A DNA stretch of 64,000 nucleotides from Bordetella sp. FB-8 (GCF_000382185.1 NZ_KB907784.1:1575633-1639632); one strand, 5' to 3'; counted from the first letter of the stretch, positions 11,348 through 19,735 are shown. Program-made: numbers and translations. Notes: generated from the sequence alone by a model not told the origin.

Positions 11348-11425
11348 ATTGGTTTTCCTTCGGTTTGGGAGCTGGAGAGACGAGGTGCGAACGACTGCAG
11401 TTTGCGGATGGACAGCTAAAAAGAA

Positions 11426-11445
11426 AATTGCCTAGAATTGCCTAG
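11426..11445. repeat. tandem 10-bp direct repeat in the divergent promoter
   Basis: AATTGCCTAG occurs twice back to back (11426-11435 and 11436-11445), exactly one helical turn apart. It lies between the epimerase-like gene and the LysR gene. Such spacing would put two half-sites on the same DNA face, so it is a plausible regulator-binding site. Confidence 0.5.
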
Positions 11446-11467
11446 TTGCTATAAAAATTGGCATACC

Positions 11468-12364
11468 GTGGCCGACAGCGAACCGAATTGGGAGTGGTAT
11501 CGAAGCTTTCTCCAGGTTCTGGAAACGGGTTCGCTATCTGCGGCGGGCCGGGCACTGGGCCTGACGCAACCGACCGTTGGCCGGCACATCGACGGCTTGG
11601 AAGCCGCACTGGGCCTCAAGCTCTTTATCCGCTCTTTCGACGGCTTTTCCCCTACGGATGCCGCGCAGGAACTCAGCCCCTATGCCGCGGGCATCGCCGC
11701 CACGGCGGCCGCCTTGCGGCGGGCGGCCAGCAGTCACGGATCGGGCGTTCGCGGCACGGTACGGCTGACGGCTAGCGAAGTCATCGGTGTCGAAGTCCTG
11801 CCGCCGATTCTCGCGGCCTTGCATCGCAAGCACCCCGAGTTGGTCATCGAGCTGGTGGTGTCCGACCGGACCGACGACCTGCTGCATCGCGAGGCGGACA
11901 TCGCGGTGCGCATGTTCCAGCCGGTGCAGGATGCGCTGGTGGCCAAGCGCGTCGCAGGCATCGGGCTCGGCTTGTACGCCCACGAGCGCTACCTGGCAGA
12001 TCGAGGTGTACCCCGATCAATGGATGCCTTGTCCGGCCACGCGGTCATCGGCTTTGACCACGAGAGTGCCTTTATTCGGCGGTTTCAAGAGCAGGTTCCC
12101 GCTTTTTCGCGGGATCGGTTCGCGTTCCGTGCCGACAGCGGTTTGGCCCAGTTAGGAGCGATCCGGGCGGGCCTGGGCATCGGCGCCTGCCAATCGGCGC
12201 TGGCCGCACGGGACAAGCGGTTGGTTCGAGTCCTGCGCAGCCAGTTCTCGCTGTCGATGGACGCCTGGATCGCCATGCATGAAGATTTGCGGGCAAGCCC
12301 GCGTTGCGCGGCGACCTTTGCCGCGCTTGCGGCAGGATTGGCGGCTTACGCGAAGAGCGCTTAG
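11468..12364 (+). CDS. LysR-family transcriptional regulator
   Basis: DNA-binding regulator (298 aa from the chosen start). The winged helix-turn-helix reads FLQVLETGSLSAAGRALGLTQPTVGRH, and the substrate-binding domain spans about residues 85-290. No ATG is available. I prefer GTG at 11468 (VADSEPNWEWY) over TTG at 11438, because the TTG lies inside the tandem repeat; neither has a clear Shine-Dalgarno. It is divergent from the epimerase-like gene and probably controls it. The effector is unknown. Confidence 0.85.
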   Translation: MADSEPNWEWYRSFLQVLETGSLSAAGRALGLTQPTVGRHIDGLEAALGLKLFIRSFDGFSPTDAAQELSPYAAGIAATAAALRRAASSHGSGVRGTVRLTASEVIGVEVLPPILAALHRKHPELVIELVVSDRTDDLLHREADIAVRMFQPVQDALVAKRVAGIGLGLYAHERYLADRGVPRSMDALSGHAVIGFDHESAFIRRFQEQVPAFSRDRFAFRADSGLAQLGAIRAGLGIGACQSALAARDKRLVRVLRSQFSLSMDAWIAMHEDLRASPRCAATFAALAAGLAAYAKSA

Positions 12365-12400
12365 CGCCGCCGGGCAGCGATACTCACTTGGGGAGCCGTT

Positions 12401-12508
12401 ATGAGAGCGTATGTACTCGCACTGATCGACATACACGATGAGCAAGGCTACAAGGCCTATGCGCAAGGCGTGCCGGCGACGATCATCGAGGGATGGAACG
12501 GCGAATAG
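12401..12508 (+). pseudogene. truncated DUF1330-family gene (35-codon remnant)
   Basis: A GGGGAG ribosome-binding site precedes an ATG giving MRAYVLALIDIHDEQGYKAY, then about 15 more residues and a TAG. The first ~28 residues match the N-terminal pattern of DUF1330 proteins (xxAYVIALIDVTDPEGYKAY...VPATI), which are normally ~95 aa. The remainder is missing, and the minus-strand tautomerase gene starts its 3' end right at the stop. I read this as a deletion remnant that may still be translated as a 35-residue peptide. Confidence 0.6.
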
Positions 12509-12697
12509 CTATTTTCGTTGCGACATCAGGGTCCCGCCGGTCGCCCAGTTGCTCTTTTTCACGTCTTCGATGACCACGAAGATGCTGTCGGGCTTGGCGC
12601 CGGCGTGTTCCACCATGGCATTGGTGATGGCCTGGGCGAGCTTGGCTTTTTGCTCGTCGCTGCGGCCTTCGAGCATTTCGACGCGGATGTAAGGCAT
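12509..12697 (-). CDS. 4-oxalocrotonate tautomerase-like protein
   Basis: A 62-aa member of the tautomerase superfamily. It starts MPYIRVEMLEGRSDEQKAKL, so the catalytic N-terminal proline appears after Met removal. The length and the EHAGAKPDSIFVVIEDVKKSNWATGG tail are standard for the short 4-OT class. In other 4-OTs an arginine near position 11 assists catalysis; R12 is visible here. The gene starts 2 bases after the MDR oxidoreductase stop, so the two form an operon. The substrate is unknown. Confidence 0.9.
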   Translation of the reverse strand: MPYIRVEMLEGRSDEQKAKLAQAITNAMVEHAGAKPDSIFVVIEDVKKSNWATGGTLMSQRK

Positions 12698-12699
12698 GT

Positions 12700-13707
12700 T
12701 CAGAATCCTTCGAGAACGATTTTGCCGCGCGTCTTGTGGCTTTCGAGCATGGCATGCGCGCGGCGCAGGTTTGCCGCGTTGATCTTACCGTAGTGATCGG
12801 CCAGGGTCGTCTTGAGCACGCCGTCCTCGACCAGGCGGGAGACGCGGTTCAGCAGTTCGTGCTGGCGCGCCATGTCGGCGGTCTCGAAGAGCGAGCGCGT
12901 GAACATCAGTTCCCAGTGCAAGGAAATGGACTTGCTCTTGAGCGGCACGGCGTCCAGCGTGGCCGGGTCGTCGATCAGGGCCAGCTTGCCTTGCGGCGCC
13001 AGGGCCTGGACGATCTGGGCGTAGTGCTCGCCGGTATGGGTCAGGCTTGCGACCATGTCCACCTGCGGCAGGCCGATGCGGGCTAGTTCCTCGGTCAGCG
13101 GTTTGCCGTGGTCGATGACGTGGTGGGCGCCCAGATCCTGAATCCACTGGACGGTCTCGGCGCGCGAAGCGGTGCCGATGACCGTCAACCCGGTGAGATT
13201 GCGCGCCAATTGCACAAGCATGGAACCCACGCCGCCGCCGGCGCCGACGATGAGCAGGCGCTGGCCCGTGCCCCCGTCCTCGGGTACGCCCAGGCGGTCG
13301 AACAGCAGTTCCCAGGCGGTGATCGTGGTCAGCGGCAGGGCGGCGGCCTGGGCGTCTGAGAGGGTTGCGGGCTTGGTGCCCACGATGCGTTCATCGACCA
13401 GATGGAATTCGGCATTGGTGCCCGGACGCGTCAGCGCGCCGGCGTAATAGACCTCGTCTCCCGGCTTGAACAGAGTGACTGCGCTGCCAATCGCGGCAAC
13501 CGTGCCCACGGCATCCCAGCCCAGAACGCGCGGCGTCGTGGTGGCCGCGCCCCTGCGCACTTTGGTGTCGACCGGATTGACTGAAACAGCGCGAACGGAC
13601 ACCAGCAAGTCCCGCGGTCCGGGCTCGGGCACAGGTAGCTCCACATCGATCAAGGACTGGGGATCGTCGGCAGGCAGGTCGTTGCGGATATAGGCGATGG
13701 CTTTCAT
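12700..13707 (-). CDS. zinc-independent MDR oxidoreductase (quinone oxidoreductase-like)
   Basis: NADPH-dependent medium-chain dehydrogenase/reductase of 335 aa. The GroES-like N-terminal domain includes SVRAVSVNPVDTKVRRG. The Rossmann motif is VGAGGGVGSMLVQLAR (about residues 153-168). It lacks the structural-zinc cysteine cluster of alcohol dehydrogenases, as in quinone-oxidoreductase/ZADH-like members. The start MKAIAYIRND at 13707 matches the family; a longer frame upstream runs into the promoter. It is divergent from a LysR gene and coupled to the tautomerase downstream. Confidence 0.87.
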   Translation of the reverse strand: MKAIAYIRNDLPADDPQSLIDVELPVPEPGPRDLLVSVRAVSVNPVDTKVRRGAATTTPRVLGWDAVGTVAAIGSAVTLFKPGDEVYYAGALTRPGTNAEFHLVDERIVGTKPATLSDAQAAALPLTTITAWELLFDRLGVPEDGGTGQRLLIVGAGGGVGSMLVQLARNLTGLTVIGTASRAETVQWIQDLGAHHVIDHGKPLTEELARIGLPQVDMVASLTHTGEHYAQIVQALAPQGKLALIDDPATLDAVPLKSKSISLHWELMFTRSLFETADMARQHELLNRVSRLVEDGVLKTTLADHYGKINAANLRRAHAMLESHKTRGKIVLEGF

Positions 13708-13811
13708 GGCGGGTTCCGGTTTTGAGGGGAGTCGCACGTTCAGTGTGCGTGCAGTGGGGGTCACTTTGCGCGCCCTCGATCTATCCATAAAGAGGCAATA
13801 TTAGTTAGAAC

Positions 13812-13830
13812 TTTCACTAAAATAGTGAAA
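13812..13830. promoter_or_regulatory. perfect inverted repeat, LysR-type operator candidate
   Basis: TTTCACTA (13812-13819) and TAGTGAAA (13823-13830) are perfect 8-bp inverted arms around AAA, abutting the ATG at 13831. The position, between a LysR gene and its divergent target, suggests autoregulation and control of the MDR gene. Confidence 0.6.
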
Positions 13831-14793
13831 ATGATCCGCATAGACGACCTTTCCCTTTTCATTCGCTCGGCGGCCTTGGGCAGTTTTTCCAACGCCGCGC
13901 GCGAGGCCGATCTGCTTCCCGGGCAGGTCAGCGCCGCAGTCCTGCGGCTCGAGCGCGAACTGAATGTGCGCTTGTTTGCCCGTTCCACGCGCAGCCTGCG
14001 GCTGACCGGCGAGGGCGAGCGCTATTTGCCTTATGCCGAAGAAGTGTTGTCCACCCTGCAGGCCGGTCAGGATCGACTGCATGGGAACGGCGGCGAGCCC
14101 AGCGGCCTGCTGCAAGTGTCCGCGCCTTCGGACTTGGGCCGCAATGTGCTGCTTCCCTGGCTGACGCAATTTCGCCGCAAGCACCCCGCGCTGGTGCTGC
14201 GGCTGCAATTTTCGGATCATGTCGCCGATGTCTTTCGCGACCCGGTGGATGTAGCCATACGCTATGGCGGCCTGGACGATGCCAGCTATATCGCGCTGCC
14301 GCTGCTGCCGGACCTGCGCCGCGTGCTGGTGGCCTCGCCGGATTATCTGGCTCGCCATGGCAGGCCCAAGACCCTGGAAGATCTGGCTTCGCATTCTTGC
14401 CTGCTGTATCAGCTGGGCGGCCGCATCTACGACAAATGGCGGTTCCCGCTGGAAGGCGGCCGGCGTGTGGTGGCGGTCCAAGGCAAGCTCCATTCCGACG
14501 ACGGGGACACGGTGCGCCGCTGGGCGCTGGCGGGAGAAGGGATTGCCTATAAATCGTGGCTGGATGTGCGCGACGACCTGCGGGCCGGGCGCCTGCAAGC
14601 CTTGTTGCCGAAAATCCCGTGCGACCCGACGCCGCTCTACTTCGTTTGCCCGCACCGCAAGCAGTTTTCGCCGGCGGTGCGGCAGCTGTACGACGCGCTC
14701 AGGGACCACTGCGGACAAATCATTGCCGAGTCGCGCGATACCGTCTCCAGTTCGGGCGGCCGCGCCGCGCGCGTCAGGCGGCGGTCTGCATAG
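13831..14793 (+). CDS. LysR-family transcriptional regulator
   Basis: Regulator of 320 aa. The helix-turn-helix reads FIRSAALGSFSNAAREADLLPGQVSAAV followed by the linker helix RLERELNVRLFARSTRSLRLT, the CrgA/DsdC-like LysR subgroup pattern. The ATG at 13831 is preferred to GTG 13825, which falls inside the inverted repeat. It is divergent from the MDR/tautomerase operon and the likely regulator of it. Its 3' end overlaps the Ada-like gene by 20 bases on the opposite strand. Confidence 0.9.
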   Translation: MIRIDDLSLFIRSAALGSFSNAAREADLLPGQVSAAVLRLERELNVRLFARSTRSLRLTGEGERYLPYAEEVLSTLQAGQDRLHGNGGEPSGLLQVSAPSDLGRNVLLPWLTQFRRKHPALVLRLQFSDHVADVFRDPVDVAIRYGGLDDASYIALPLLPDLRRVLVASPDYLARHGRPKTLEDLASHSCLLYQLGGRIYDKWRFPLEGGRRVVAVQGKLHSDDGDTVRRWALAGEGIAYKSWLDVRDDLRAGRLQALLPKIPCDPTPLYFVCPHRKQFSPAVRQLYDALRDHCGQIIAESRDTVSSSGGRAARVRRRSA

Positions 14794-15637
14794 CCTCTCT
14801 GTCGATCAACACCTGCTTGCGCGCCACGCCCCAGCGGTAGCCCGACAGATTGCCGTCGCTGCGCACCACGCGATGGCAGGGAATGGCCACCGCCAGCTTG
14901 TTGGCGGCGCAGGCGCCCGCCACGGCGCGCACCGATCTGGGCATGCCGATGCGCTGCGCGATTTCGGAATAGGTGGTGGTCGTTCCGGGCGCAATGTCGA
15001 GCAGCGCGCGCCAGACGCGTTCCTGGAAGGCAGTGCCGCGCACGTCCAGCGGCAGGGCCAGGCCCAGGCGCGGCGTCTCCACCATGCCTACCACTTGGGC
15101 GACCCATTGCTCGAATTCGGCGTCGGCACCGATCAGGCGCGCCCGGGGGAACTGGTCCTGCAAGCCCCGCACCAGGGCATCCGGGTTGTCGCCCAGGGAG
15201 ATGGCGCAGATGCCGCGCGGGCTGCCGGCTACCAGGATCGCGCCCAGGCTGCACTGGCCCACGGCGAAGCGGATATCCGTATTGGCGCCGCCGGCGCGGT
15301 AGTCGCTGGGCCGCATGCCCAGCCGTTGCCCGGCTTTTTCGTAGAAGCGGCTGTTGGCGTTGTAGCCGGCCTCGAAAATGGCCTCGGTGATCGTGCCCTC
15401 GCCGGCCAACATGGCCCGCATGCGGCGCGCCTGGTCCGCCGCGGCATAGGCTTTGGGCGTAAGGCCGGTCTCGGCCTTGAACAGGCGGTGAAAATGGTGC
15501 GGACTCAAGCCCGCGTCGGCCGCCAGCTCGCTGAGACGGGGCGGTGTCTGCGCCGCTTCGATGCGGCGGCAGGCTGCGGCGATCAGGGCGGCATGTGGGG
15601 TGGCGTTCGGCATGATGGCTGCGGCTAAAGTGTCCAT
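14774..15637 (-). CDS. Ada-like protein: AraC domain plus methylated-DNA-[protein]-cysteine methyltransferase
   Basis: A 287-aa fusion of an AraC helix-turn-helix region (LSELAADAGLSPHHFHRLFK and YNANSRFYEKAGQRLGMRPSDYR, about residues 35-115) with an O6-alkylguanine methyltransferase domain. The acceptor cysteine is in PCHRVV (Cys254), with the arginine-finger region GMPRSVRAVAGACAANK just before. E. coli Ada (354 aa) has an additional N-terminal zinc domain with the Cys38 methylphosphotriester acceptor. That domain is absent here, so the protein can repair O6-methylguanine but cannot be activated in the classical way. Confidence 0.9.
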   Translation of the reverse strand: MDTLAAAIMPNATPHAALIAAACRRIEAAQTPPRLSELAADAGLSPHHFHRLFKAETGLTPKAYAAADQARRMRAMLAGEGTITEAIFEAGYNANSRFYEKAGQRLGMRPSDYRAGGANTDIRFAVGQCSLGAILVAGSPRGICAISLGDNPDALVRGLQDQFPRARLIGADAEFEQWVAQVVGMVETPRLGLALPLDVRGTAFQERVWRALLDIAPGTTTTYSEIAQRIGMPRSVRAVAGACAANKLAVAIPCHRVVRSDGNLSGYRWGVARKQVLIDREAMQTAA

Positions 15638-15687
15638 GGCGCTACTTTAGACATCAAGACCGGACCGGACACTCCGTTTCTTGCGTT

Positions 15688-16179
15688 TCAATCTTCCTGG
15701 GCCGCGTTCTCAAGCATATGGCGGCCGACGCGGTCCAGCAGGCTGCCCAGCTGATCCTGCTCGGCGGCGCTCAGGCAGCCGAAGATCTCCCGATTGCGCG
15801 CCTGGATCAGGCGGATGACGCGTTCGTACATGGCGGAACCCGGCGGCGTGAGGGTGAGCCATACGCCGCGCGCATCCGTGTGGCTGGTGGTCTTGTCGAC
15901 CAGGCCGCGCTCGACCAGGCACTGCGCCGAACGGCTGGCCTGGCCCTTGTCCAGGTTGGCGGCGCGCGCCAAGTCCTTGACCGACAGGGGTTCGAAGCGG
16001 CCGATGGCCGCCAGGCAGCGCGCCTCGCCCAGCGGCAGTTCGAGCTGCTCCAGATAAGCCCGGTGGGTGTCGCGGTCGGACAGCTTGTTGACCACATGCA
16101 GCCGGTAGGTGAGGAACCGTTCCAGATCGGGCAGCCGCCCCTTGCGAGGTGTGCGTGCGGATGCGCGCGGGGAAGGCAT
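15688..16179 (-). CDS. MarR-family transcriptional regulator
   Basis: A 163-aa winged-helix regulator. The recognition region reads LSVKDLARAANLDKGQASRSAQCLVERGLVDKTT (about residues 65-98), followed by the basic wing DARGVWLTLTPPG. It starts 13 bases after the Bug-protein stop and is the last gene of the hydroxylase operon. MarR members in aromatic-degradation operons usually repress in the absence of the aromatic acid. A matching palindrome lies upstream of the operon's first gene (19163-19184). Confidence 0.88.
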   Translation of the reverse strand: MPSPRASARTPRKGRLPDLERFLTYRLHVVNKLSDRDTHRAYLEQLELPLGEARCLAAIGRFEPLSVKDLARAANLDKGQASRSAQCLVERGLVDKTTSHTDARGVWLTLTPPGSAMYERVIRLIQARNREIFGCLSAAEQDQLGSLLDRVGRHMLENAAQED

Positions 16180-16192
16180 GGCGGCTCGTTCC

Positions 16193-17167
16193 TTACTCGA
16201 TAGTGATGTGGGCGTTCTGGATCACCCTGGTCCACTTGGCGCGTTCGGCGCGGGCGTAGTCGTCCAGCTGGCGCGGCGTGCTGGGCGTGATTTCCAGGCT
16301 CAGGGCCTTGAACTTGGCGATGACCTCGGGCGACTTCAGCGTTTCGTTCAGCGCCGCATTGAGCGTGTTGACGATTTCTTCGGGCGTGCCCTTGGGTGCG
16401 ACCAGGCCCTGCCAGGCATAAGCCTCGAAACCGGGCAGGCCCGATTCGATCAGCGTGGGCACGTTGGGCAGGACGGGCAGGCGGGTCTTGCTGGCTACGG
16501 CCAGGGCGCGCAGCTTGCCGCTGGCGATGTACTGCTGGCCACTGGCAGAGTCCACGAACATCATCGGAACCTGGCCGCTCATCACGTCCTGGATGGCCGG
16601 CGCTGCGCCGCGGTAGGGCACGTTGATCAGGTTCAGGCCCGTGCGCAGCGCGAACAGCGCGGTGGCCAGATGGTGCGGGGTGCCCGTTCCCGGTGTGGCG
16701 TAATGCACGCCGTTTTTCTGCGCCTTGGCCCAGGTCATGAACTCCTTCATGTTGTGAATCGGGAGCGCAGGGTTCACCACCAGGATCAGATTAAAGCGCG
16801 CCATCATGCCGATGGGCGTGAAATCGCGCTGCGGGTCATAGCCCAGGTGCGGATAGAGCGGCGGATTGGCCGACAGCGTGGCGGTGTCGCCCGACAGGAT
16901 GCTGTAGCCGTCGGGATTGGCGTGGGCGACGAATTCGGCGCCGATGGCCGTGGCCGCGCCCGGCTTGTTCTCGACGACGATATTCTGATCCAGGATCTTG
17001 GACATGCCTGCCTGCAGGGTGCGCGCCACGATGTCGGTGCCGCCGCCGGCCGGGTAGGGCACGATCCAGTCGATGGGGTGTTCCTTGGGAAAGTCGCTGG
17101 CGGCATGCGCCGGCGCGAGGCTGGCGGCCAATAGAAGCGCGGCGGCCGCGCGGATGAGGGTACGCAT
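16193..17167 (-). CDS. Bug-family tripartite tricarboxylate transporter-type substrate-binding protein
   Basis: Periplasmic binding protein (324 aa) of the TctC/Bug family, heavily expanded in Bordetella relatives. The signal peptide MRTLIRAAAALLLAASLAPA ends AHA-ASDF. The mature start DWIVPYPAGGGTDIVARTLQ and the VVENKPGAATAIGAEF block are family hallmarks. The start at 17167 gives a normal length; the upstream in-frame extension is not a signal peptide. No TctA/TctB membrane genes are nearby, which is normal for orphan Bug genes. Its ligand is probably the substrate of the adjacent hydroxylase, by context only. Confidence 0.92.
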   Translation of the reverse strand: MRTLIRAAAALLLAASLAPAHAASDFPKEHPIDWIVPYPAGGGTDIVARTLQAGMSKILDQNIVVENKPGAATAIGAEFVAHANPDGYSILSGDTATLSANPPLYPHLGYDPQRDFTPIGMMARFNLILVVNPALPIHNMKEFMTWAKAQKNGVHYATPGTGTPHHLATALFALRTGLNLINVPYRGAAPAIQDVMSGQVPMMFVDSASGQQYIASGKLRALAVASKTRLPVLPNVPTLIESGLPGFEAYAWQGLVAPKGTPEEIVNTLNAALNETLKSPEVIAKFKALSLEITPSTPRQLDDYARAERAKWTRVIQNAHITIE

Positions 17168-17278
17168 AGTCGTTTGTCTCCGAAGGTCTGTCGTTATCGT
17201 GTGATGCGGATATTGCTTGTGTGCGCAAGCATAGCCGGCTTGCGCAGCGAGCATTCGCTTTTCGGCGCTGCCCGAGGG

Positions 17279-17458
17279 TTAAGCCGAATGCTGCGCTTCG
17301 GCCTGTTCAATCAGCGCCAGCACCTGGCCCAGATCCGGGTTGCGGCGCATCAGCGACAGGCACAGCATGGAAAGGAACAGGGGCGATTTTTCCTGGCCCA
17401 CGCGGGTCAGGGCGTGGGCCAGGGCGGTATAAGCGGTGTCCAGTTCGGCGCTGGTCAT
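17279..17458 (-). CDS. small DUF2783-type protein
   Basis: A 59-aa ORF starting MTSAELDTAYTALAHALTRV, then a segment reading LFLSMLCLSLMRR, and ending with QAEAQHSA. Its size and position, 20 bases after an FAD-monooxygenase stop, match the DUF2783 proteins often found beside such hydroxylases. The function of that family is not known to me. The 111 bases between it and the Bug gene hold no further gene but include an inverted GCTTG/CAAGC pair. Confidence 0.7.
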   Translation of the reverse strand: MTSAELDTAYTALAHALTRVGQEKSPLFLSMLCLSLMRRNPDLGQVLALIEQAEAQHSA

Positions 17459-17478
17459 GGCGGGCGATCCTTGCTCGG

Positions 17479-19080
17479 TCAGGCGTAGAAGGGAGCGACG
17501 GCGGCCAGCGCGCTGGCCGCCGCGGCGGCATGGGTCCAGCGGCCCATGACGTAGCCGTCGGGGCGTATCAGGTACACGAGGCCGGGCTGCGCGCCGTAGT
17601 GCTTGCGCATCTGTCCATGCGGGTCGGCGTAGCCGCCTTCCCCGATGGCCACGACCTGAAAGGGCGAAGCCGTGCCGCGCGTCTTGTCTTGCAGCGCCTT
17701 GAGCTGATCCAGGCCAGGTGCCTCGCAGCCGGCCAGCGCGACGAAACCGCGACCGAATAGGCGGGTCAGATGGACAGGCTCGCCGTCCAATTCGAGCAGC
17801 GCCTCGGGCGCGGGCTGGCCAGGCGCGGCGGCGCTGCCGGCCGATGGCGCTGCGTCAGGCTGGTTCAGCTGCGAGTCCGCATAGGCGATGGGGCAAGACT
17901 GGCGCGGATTGATCAGTTCGCTCACGCTGGCATCGACCAGCGCCAGGCGCAGCGCGGCATCGCGCAGCAGGCGAAAGCCGTAGTCCGGCGGCGCCATGAA
18001 CTCGGTGCTCTTGGCGCCGTATTCGATGTTCTGGCGCGTGGCGTGGACGCGCTCCTGGCTGTAGGTATCGAGCAGGCTTTCGGGCGCCGCGCCGCGCAGC
18101 ACCCAGGCCAGCTTCCAGGCCAGGTTGCCGGCATCGTCCAGGCCCGAATTCAAGCCGCGCACGCCAAAGATGGGCACCAGGTGGCCCGCGTCGCCGGCGA
18201 ACAGCACGCGGCCTTGGCGGTAGCTGTCCAGCGTCAGGCACTTGGCGTTGTAGATCGAGATCCACAGCGGCTTCCAGGGCGCGGTCTCGCCTATCATGTC
18301 CAGGTGGCTCTGTACGCGCGGCAGCACGTTCTCGGGTTTGACGGCCTGGACGGCGTCCTCGTCATCGCTGATCTGGTAGTCGATGCGCCAGACCTTGTCG
18401 GGCTGGCGGTGCATGAGGATGGTCGAGCCGGGATTGGACGGCGGATCGAACCAGGCCAGGCGCTCGACGGGGCGCTTGGTCTCTTGCTCGATGTCGACGA
18501 TCACGTAGCGGCCCTCGTACTGCATGCCGTGCAAATGCAGTCCGAGCAATTCGCGCACGGTGCTGCGGCCTCCGTCGCAGGCCACGACCCAGCCAGCGCG
18601 CACGGTGCGCCGCCCGCCCGCGGTTTCGATGGCGACTTCGATGCCGTCGCCCAGGTCCTTGACGCCGCTCACGCGGCTGGACCAGGCGATGCCGGCCAGA
18701 TCGCCGTGACGCTGCATGGCGCGGTGCGCGTATTCCTCGACATAGAACTGCTGGACGTTGACCATGGGCGCATAACGCTGCAGCGGGTCGCTGGGCATCT
18801 CGAAGTGCAGCACTTGCCTGTGGCGAAAGTAGCTGCGCCCGCCGGTCCAGGCCAGGCCCTTCTCGGACAGGGGCTTGTCGGCGCCCACCCAGCTCAGGAT
18901 CTCCTGCGAGCGGCGCGACATGCAAATGGCGCGGCTGCCGGTGCAGTAGCCCTCGTCGGCCTCGACGGTCAGGCTGGCGATGCCCTGCTCGGCCAAAAGG
19001 GCCGCCAGGGTCAGGCCGACGGGGCCGCCGCCAGCGATGAGCACGGGTACCCGGTCGGGCAGGGGGGCGAAAACTTCCAT
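17479..19080 (-). CDS. FAD-dependent aromatic hydroxylase (MhpA/PheA-like flavoprotein monooxygenase)
   Basis: Class A flavoprotein monooxygenase of 533 aa that would hydroxylate a phenolic or aromatic acid using NAD(P)H and O2. The FAD-binding GxGxxG is IAGGGPVGLTLAALLAEQG (about residues 15-33). The DG motif is CDGGRSTVRELLGL, and the second FAD motif is VLFAGDAGHLVPIFGVRGLN. A C-terminal thioredoxin-like tail follows, typical of phenol hydroxylase-like members. It is the first gene of a minus-strand operon with DUF2783, Bug and MarR genes. The exact substrate is unknown. Confidence 0.92.
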   Translation of the reverse strand: MEVFAPLPDRVPVLIAGGGPVGLTLAALLAEQGIASLTVEADEGYCTGSRAICMSRRSQEILSWVGADKPLSEKGLAWTGGRSYFRHRQVLHFEMPSDPLQRYAPMVNVQQFYVEEYAHRAMQRHGDLAGIAWSSRVSGVKDLGDGIEVAIETAGGRRTVRAGWVVACDGGRSTVRELLGLHLHGMQYEGRYVIVDIEQETKRPVERLAWFDPPSNPGSTILMHRQPDKVWRIDYQISDDEDAVQAVKPENVLPRVQSHLDMIGETAPWKPLWISIYNAKCLTLDSYRQGRVLFAGDAGHLVPIFGVRGLNSGLDDAGNLAWKLAWVLRGAAPESLLDTYSQERVHATRQNIEYGAKSTEFMAPPDYGFRLLRDAALRLALVDASVSELINPRQSCPIAYADSQLNQPDAAPSAGSAAAPGQPAPEALLELDGEPVHLTRLFGRGFVALAGCEAPGLDQLKALQDKTRGTASPFQVVAIGEGGYADPHGQMRKHYGAQPGLVYLIRPDGYVMGRWTHAAAAASALAAVAPFYA

Positions 19081-19162
19081 GGTCCCATGTCTCCAGAATG
19101 TCTCGGCGGTCGTCGTGGCGCGACCGGGGAAACGTTGTTCTCTGGAGGAGACTATAAATTCA

Positions 19163-19184
19163 ATTGGTTGCGTTTACAACCAAT
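19163..19184. promoter_or_regulatory. 22-bp inverted repeat, MarR operator candidate
   Basis: ATTGGTTG (19163-19170) and CAACCAAT (19177-19184) are perfect 8-bp arms around a 6-base spacer. They lie 83 bases upstream of the hydroxylase start, in the promoter region between it and the thioesterase. Length and symmetry fit a MarR dimer site. Confidence 0.6.
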
Positions 19185-19237
19185 ATGTCCGCTACGAGCA
19201 TGCGGTTCTTGCCGCTTACGCTCCTGCTCCGGACGGC

Positions 19238-19735
19238 TCAATCGACGCCGTCGGGAAATCTCTGCACGATGGCCTGGTGGCGCTTTTCCATTTCCTCGCG
19301 CAGGGCGCGGCGCTGCTTGGCGCTCTCAAAGCGCTGCACTTCCTCCGGGTCGGTGGGCTTGAGCGCAGGCACCGCCGTGGTTTTGCCCGTGTCGTCGACC
19401 GCCACCATGGTGAAGTAGCAGCTGTTGGCGTGACGCACGCATTTCTTGCGAATGTCCTCGGCGACCACTTTGATCCCGATCTCCATCGACGAGCGGCCGG
19501 TGTAATTGACCGCGGCCAGGAAGGTCACCAACTCGCCCACATGTATAGGCTGGCGGAACATGACCTGGTCTACCGAGAGCGTGACCACATAGGAGCCGGC
19601 ATAGCGGCTGGCGCAGGCATAGGCCACCTGGTCGAGCAGCTTGAGGATGGTGCCGCCATGCACGTTGCCGGCGAAATTGGCCGTGTCGGGCGTCATGAGG
19701 ATGGTCATCGACAATTGATGGCTGGGAGTGTCCAT
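19238..19735 (-). CDS. acyl-CoA thioesterase, hotdog fold (YciA/BFIT-like)
   Basis: Cytosolic acyl-CoA hydrolase, 165 aa. The catalytic region NFAGNVHGGTILKLLDQVAYACA (about residues 20-42) contains the Asn/His/Asp pattern of YciA/Acot-type hotdog enzymes, followed by SVDQVMFRQPIHVGELV. A lysine/glutamate-rich C-terminal helix ends the protein. It is divergent from the formate dehydrogenase operon. A possible -10 (TATACA) lies about 34 bases before its ATG on the minus strand. It is a housekeeping-like gene unrelated to the hydroxylase. Confidence 0.93.
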   Translation of the reverse strand: MDTPSHQLSMTILMTPDTANFAGNVHGGTILKLLDQVAYACASRYAGSYVVTLSVDQVMFRQPIHVGELVTFLAAVNYTGRSSMEIGIKVVAEDIRKKCVRHANSCYFTMVAVDDTGKTTAVPALKPTDPEEVQRFESAKQRRALREEMEKRHQAIVQRFPDGVD

